Source: Aquamicrobium sp. LC103
GTDB taxonomy: Bacteria; Pseudomonadota; Alphaproteobacteria; Rhizobiales; Rhizobiaceae
NCBI RefSeq assembly: GCF_001014615.2
Contig: NZ_LBCQ02000001.1
Coordinates: 620,001 to 684,000 of the forward strand
Length of the DNA stretch: 64,000 bases
Reading direction: 5' to 3'
Below, in pieces: positions 60,210 to 64,000 of this stretch. The notes under the pieces were generated by a model. That model worked only from the letters and a program-made list of their open reading frames with translations. It did no database searches and had not been told where the DNA came from. The stretch's first letter is position 1. Every line of letters begins with the position of its first letter. A program made the translations under genes and the position numbers.

Positions 60210-61655
60210 ATGACCGCCAGGGGCGTCGATCGCCGATATATCGGGACAGCGTTGGGGCTCTCGGCGCTTGCCGCCGCGATCACGCTCGCATCCACGGCCC
60301 CCGTGCTCGCGCATGCGGCCGATCGCGGCCATGTGCTCATCCTGCCCACGGGCTATTACCTCTTCGGCGGGGCGGCGGCGGTTGCGCTGAGCTTCCTGGT
60401 GCTGGCGCTGGTCCCTCCAGGTTGTCTCGACCGGCTCTTCTCGTTCAGGCGCAGCCTGGCGGTTGCGCCGACATGGCCGAGGCTGGCAGCGAGCACGGCG
60501 AGCTTCCTGTGCTTCGTCGTCCTCGTCGCGGCCGGCTATCTGGGCAGTCGCGATCCGCTTTCCAACCCGTTGCCGCTCACTTTCTGGACACTGTTCTGGA
60601 TCGGCCTCACCCTTCTGCAGGGCGTGTTCGGAAACATATGGTGGTGGATCAATCCGCTCTATGCGCCATGGCGGCTGCTTTCCGCCGTGCTCGGCCGGAA
60701 CCGCGCGCCCGAATTGCCGCGCGGCCTCGGCTACTGGCCGGCGGTCGCGCTCTTCCTCGGCTTCGCCTGGTTCGAGCTCGTCTACCCGGCGCCGGACGAC
60801 CCGGCGCGGCTGGCGAGCGTGCTTGCCGTCTATTTCGCCGCCAACCTGTCGGCAGCGCTGATCTTCGGCTATGAGGCATGGACGCGGCAGGGGGAATGCC
60901 TCTCGGCCTTCCTCGGCATGATCGCGAAGCTCGCCGTCGTCGAGGGCTGCGAGCCGCGGCGGAAGCGGCGGGCGCTGCGCTTTTGCCTGCCGGGGGCGAA
61001 ACTCTCCAGCGCGGAACCCCTGCCGTCAAGCGGTGTCGTCTTTCTGCTTCTCGCGTTGAGTTCGGTCTCCTTCGACGGGCTGATGCGGACCTTCTTCTGG
61101 CTCGGGCTCAACGACGTCAATCCGCTGGAGTTTCCCGGCCGCAGCGCGGTCGTCGGCATCGGCAGCTACGGGCTCGTGGCGATGTTCGCCGCGCTGGCCG
61201 CCGCCTTCTTCGCGGCGGTCGCCCTGGGCGACCGGCTTTCGGGAAAGTCCGCCGGCATCGCGGCCGCCGCGGGCGCGCTCGTCTGGTCGATCATCCCGAT
61301 TTCGATGGCCTATCATTTTTCGCACTACCTGACCGCGCTTCTGGTCAATGGGCAGTATGCGCTCGCAGCACTGTCGGATCCGCTGATGAACGGCGCCGAT
61401 CTCTTCGGCACGGCGGGTCTGCACGTGCAGGCGGGCATCGTCATGGGCGCGCGCTCGGCCTGGGCGATCTGGAACCTGCAGGCGGCGGCGATCATCGCCG
61501 GACATCTGCTCGCGGTGGTCGTCGCGCATGCCATCGCCTACCGGCTCTACGGCTCGGCCGCGCGGGCCACCCGCAGCCAAATCCCGCTCGCCATTCTGAT
61601 GGTCGTCTACACGATCTTCGGCCTATGGCTGCTTTCTTCGCCGACGGCCGCGTAA
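60210..61655 (+). CDS. Polytopic membrane protein, unknown function
   Basis: 481 residues with about 10-12 hydrophobic segments (TALGLSALAAAITLASTAPV; AVALSFLVLALVPPG; FWTLFWIGLTLLQGVFGNIW and more). The C-terminal part has a His pair in PISMAYHFSHYLTALLVNGQ. I do not recognise a functional domain. Homologues in rhizobia may carry the database name fenitrothion hydrolase, which I cannot verify and which should not be trusted as function. Start ATG at 60210 or GTG at 60195. It lies just upstream of an ABC importer, on the same strand. Confidence 0.8.
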   Translation: MTARGVDRRYIGTALGLSALAAAITLASTAPVLAHAADRGHVLILPTGYYLFGGAAAVALSFLVLALVPPGCLDRLFSFRRSLAVAPTWPRLAASTASFLCFVVLVAAGYLGSRDPLSNPLPLTFWTLFWIGLTLLQGVFGNIWWWINPLYAPWRLLSAVLGRNRAPELPRGLGYWPAVALFLGFAWFELVYPAPDDPARLASVLAVYFAANLSAALIFGYEAWTRQGECLSAFLGMIAKLAVVEGCEPRRKRRALRFCLPGAKLSSAEPLPSSGVVFLLLALSSVSFDGLMRTFFWLGLNDVNPLEFPGRSAVVGIGSYGLVAMFAALAAAFFAAVALGDRLSGKSAGIAAAAGALVWSIIPISMAYHFSHYLTALLVNGQYALAALSDPLMNGADLFGTAGLHVQAGIVMGARSAWAIWNLQAAAIIAGHLLAVVVAHAIAYRLYGSAARATRSQIPLAILMVVYTIFGLWLLSSPTAA

Positions 61656-61823
61656 AGGGCCTGCCAGCGGGGCCGAATCATGGCATATGCCGTTACGTAA
61701 AGACGACCTTGTCAGGCCCGATGATTGGTGATTTAGTTTGTACACATGCAATTTTCGCACATCGAAAATGCATTGGAAAAACGGCGAAAAGTCCGGTCAA
61801 GAACACTCCGAGGGGAACCGAAA

Positions 61824-63128
61824 ATGACTGACAGACGCAACGTTTCCAGCATCATCCGCAATCCGATCTCGCGGCGCTCCGCGCTCAAGGGATTGGCCGC
61901 CACCGCCGCCATCGGCACCGCTCCGGGCTTCGTGCGCTATTCGCAGGCGCAGTCCTCGGCGCCGATCAAAATCGGCTTCCAGGCGCACCGCACCGGCATC
62001 GGCGCATCCTACGGCCGCTGGTACGAGCGCACCACGGCGGCGGCGGTGAAGCTCATCAACGAGGCGGGCGGCATCAACGGCCGGCCGATCGAGATCATCA
62101 CCGAGGACGACGGCACGGACGCAGCGCGCGGCGCGGAGGTGATCGAGAAATTCGCCAACCAGCACAAGACCGACATCGTCTACGGCACGCTCTTCAGCCA
62201 TGTGGTGGTGGGGTCGGCGCCGGCGGCGGGTGAGTTGAAGATGCCTTATTACGTGGTCAGCGAGGGCTATCACGTCGCTTCGGGCAAGATGAACCGCTGG
62301 GTGCTTCAGCCGGGCATCACCGACGTCAAGGCGCAGACGCGCTCGGTGGCGCCCTGGATCACGTCCAATGTCGGCAAGAAGATCACCATGATCTATCCCG
62401 ACTACGCGTTCGGCCACGACCACCGCGATTTCTTCGCGCCGGCGGCTGTCGAGCAGGGCGGCGAGGTGATCGCGCAGATTCCGATCCCGCCGACCGAAAC
62501 CTCGTTCACCCGCTATTTCCCGCAGATCCCAGCCGACACAGACGTGATCTACCACGTCATGGTCGGCCCCGCCGTGCTCACCTTCGTGAAGGAGCTGGGC
62601 GAGTTCTACGGCGGCAGCGGGCCGGCGCTCTTCGGTTTCATCGATTCGCTCGAGGCGGTCGACATCAACAGCCCGGGGCTCGAGTTCCTCGAGGGCTCGC
62701 ATTTCTGGGAAGGCATGCCGCGCTACCTGCAGGAGGGGGCGTCGGAGGCCGAGATCGCCTATCGCGACGCCGTCGGCCTCGACGAGAACGGCGCCAGCGT
62801 CAACGATCCGAAGGATGTTTCCACCAACGCCCACAGCTTCGGCTGCTGGGAGACGCTCTACGTCATCAAGGCGGCGATGGAGGCGGCCGACTACAAGGGT
62901 CCGGAAGATCGCGCCAAGCTGATCGAGGCGACCGAGGCGATGACCGAATTCGCCGAGGGCAAGGAGCATCCGCAGGGCGACAAGGTGTTCAACGGCAAGA
63001 TCCACCAGTGCTTCGGCCACCAGAACATTTCCGTGGTGGAGAACCAGAAGCTCAAGGTGGTTCACCGGACTTCGATCGAGGACGGCATGTACGAACCGGA
63101 AGCCGACTACACGACGCAGACGCTGTGA
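61824..63128 (+). CDS. ABC transporter substrate-binding protein (Leu/Ile/Val- or amide-type)
   Basis: 434 residues of the type 1 periplasmic binding fold. The N-terminus carries a twin-arginine-like signal (ISRRSALKGLAATAAIG), so export may be by Tat. Fold blocks are IKIGFQAHRTGIGASYGRWY, INEAGGINGRPIEIITEDDG, FANQHKTDIVYGTLFSHVVV. This family binds branched-chain amino acids, urea or short amides; the ligand is not clear. The ATG at 61824 has GAGGGG upstream. It is followed by a LivH-type permease. Confidence 0.9.
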   Translation: MTDRRNVSSIIRNPISRRSALKGLAATAAIGTAPGFVRYSQAQSSAPIKIGFQAHRTGIGASYGRWYERTTAAAVKLINEAGGINGRPIEIITEDDGTDAARGAEVIEKFANQHKTDIVYGTLFSHVVVGSAPAAGELKMPYYVVSEGYHVASGKMNRWVLQPGITDVKAQTRSVAPWITSNVGKKITMIYPDYAFGHDHRDFFAPAAVEQGGEVIAQIPIPPTETSFTRYFPQIPADTDVIYHVMVGPAVLTFVKELGEFYGGSGPALFGFIDSLEAVDINSPGLEFLEGSHFWEGMPRYLQEGASEAEIAYRDAVGLDENGASVNDPKDVSTNAHSFGCWETLYVIKAAMEAADYKGPEDRAKLIEATEAMTEFAEGKEHPQGDKVFNGKIHQCFGHQNISVVENQKLKVVHRTSIEDGMYEPEADYTTQTL

Positions 63129-63239
63129 GCATTTCCCGCGGATGAATGTGTTAGGACGACGCTCCACGTTGCCCCCCTACGGCCGACAAGCGAGAGGGGG
63201 GGGCGGCGGAACGCAAACGTCGCACCCGTGTGTCGGCTG

Positions 63240-64000
63240 ATGGGCTTCGGACCCTACTTCCTGCTCGCTTCGCTGGAGGGTCTCGTCACCGCCGCCGTGC
63301 TGACGCTGACGGCGCTGGGCCTGTCGCTCGTCTTCGGCGTGATGCGGGTGGTGAACGTCGCCCATGGCGAGTTCTTCATGCTCGGGGCGGTGCTTGCCTG
63401 GGCGATCTCGACCGCCTTCGCCGGACATCCATCGATCGGCTTTGCCGCCGCGTTGCTCGTCAGCCCGCTCGTCGTCGGCGGGGTCGCCCTTCTTGCCGAA
63501 CGGCTGGTGCTTCGCCGGCTGAACTATGATCCCGAAGCCACGATCGTCGCGACGATCGGCCTGCTCTATATCGTCCAGCAGCTGGCGCTGACCTTCTACG
63601 GGCCGGATGCGCGGCCGGTGCAGGCGCCATTCAACATCCGCGTGACGCTGCCCTGGTTCGGCTATTCCGGCTACAAGCTCGCCGTCATCGCCGCCGCGAT
63701 CGTGCTCGTCATTGCGACATGGCTCGTCCTGACGCGCACCAAGGTCGGCCTCGTCATGCGTGCCACGCAATATGACCGCGAGACCGCGCAGGCCTTCGGC
63801 ATTCCGGTCGATCGCGTCTATGCGGGCGTCTTCGCGCTCGGCGCGATGCTCGCCGCGATCGCCGCGGTGCTCGTCGTGCCGATCCAGCAGGCGCACTACC
63901 TGATGGGGCGCGATCCGCTGCTTCTGTCCTTCATCGTCGTCATCATCGGCGGGCTGGGATCGCTGCGCGGGACGGTCGTCGCCGCCGTGCTGATCGGGCT
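63240..64000 (+). CDS. ABC transporter permease, LivH type (3' end outside window)
   Basis: The first ~253 residues are visible: FLLASLEGLVTAAVLTLTAL, then GLSLVFGVMRVVNVAHGEFF typical of LivH/UrtB permeases, with VGLVMRATQYDRETAQAFGI at the ATPase-coupling loop. The ATG at 63240 has little Shine-Dalgarno. It follows the binding protein by 111 bases and presumably continues into LivM and ATPase genes outside the window. Confidence 0.9.
   Translation, partial: MGFGPYFLLASLEGLVTAAVLTLTALGLSLVFGVMRVVNVAHGEFFMLGAVLAWAISTAFAGHPSIGFAAALLVSPLVVGGVALLAERLVLRRLNYDPEATIVATIGLLYIVQQLALTFYGPDARPVQAPFNIRVTLPWFGYSGYKLAVIAAAIVLVIATWLVLTRTKVGLVMRATQYDRETAQAFGIPVDRVYAGVFALGAMLAAIAAVLVVPIQQAHYLMGRDPLLLSFIVVIIGGLGSLRGTVVAAVLIG

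Overview
The window is a high-GC chromosomal segment from an alphaproteobacterium of the order Hyphomicrobiales (Rhizobiales). It most resembles the Mesorhizobium / Phyllobacteriaceae side. This placement rests on protein style and gene order: purH, heparinase II/III, rsmB, htpX and DUF1674 together; atpH-A-G-D-C with a Lys/Ala/Pro-rich tail on the beta subunit; and rplU-rpmA, obg-proB-proA-nadD-rsfS-rlmH-envC-ctpA, deacetylase, rppH. It was read from the sequence alone, with no database search. Most of the window is ordinary core genome, and I found no CRISPR array, transposase or integrase.

Layout. 1-6.9 kb: end of an MFS permease, then purH, a heparinase-family enzyme, rsmB and htpX on the minus strand, with a DUF1674 (SDHAF4-like) gene divergent. 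7.2-9.3 kb: a TadG-like vWA protein, a possible 22-codon micro-gene on the minus strand, and a secreted Excalibur-domain protein. 9.3-15.3 kb: acs, usg, an aldo/keto reductase, and an MFS exporter with its divergent LysR regulator. 15.3-16.8 kb: a PIN toxin with an unusual DUF1508-type partner, then the PLP-homeostasis gene yggS. 16.9-26.4 kb: leuS-lptE, an acyltransferase, transaldolase, priA, a second (Phd/VapC) toxin-antitoxin pair, a phosphodiesterase-like enzyme and a small membrane protein. 26.6-31.8 kb: the F1 ATP synthase operon atpHAGDC.

31.9-33.4 kb: a SodC-like protein translationally coupled to an M23 peptidase. 33.5-43.4 kb: a long minus-strand housekeeping run transcribed from obg towards rppH, covering ribosome assembly, proline and NAD synthesis, and septal peptidoglycan and envelope processing. 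43.5-47.7 kb: a phosphodiesterase-like gene and an OsmC-TRAP transporter operon lying between obg and the acetyltransferase/rpmA/rplU group. At 49.7 kb is a tRNA-Ser(CGA). It is followed by a lower-GC stretch with a DUF5677 gene, then an O-antigen-ligase-like protein and a GT25 glycosyltransferase. 54-59 kb: a TetR regulator divergent from an RND efflux pump, with a perfect operator palindrome between them. 59-64 kb: purU, a polytopic membrane protein, and the start of a branched-chain-amino-acid-type ABC importer (binding protein and LivH-like permease) that runs off the window.

The items most worth a second look are: the 22-codon micro-gene at about 8.7 kb, whose Shine-Dalgarno is complementary to the last 15 or so bases expected for 16S rRNA; the DUF1508-PIN pair at 15.3-16.0 kb, where the usual antitoxin DNA-binding domain appears to be replaced; the apparent CTG start of rsfS; and the lower-GC DUF5677 segment next to tRNA-Ser, with a coupled 36-codon upstream ORF.
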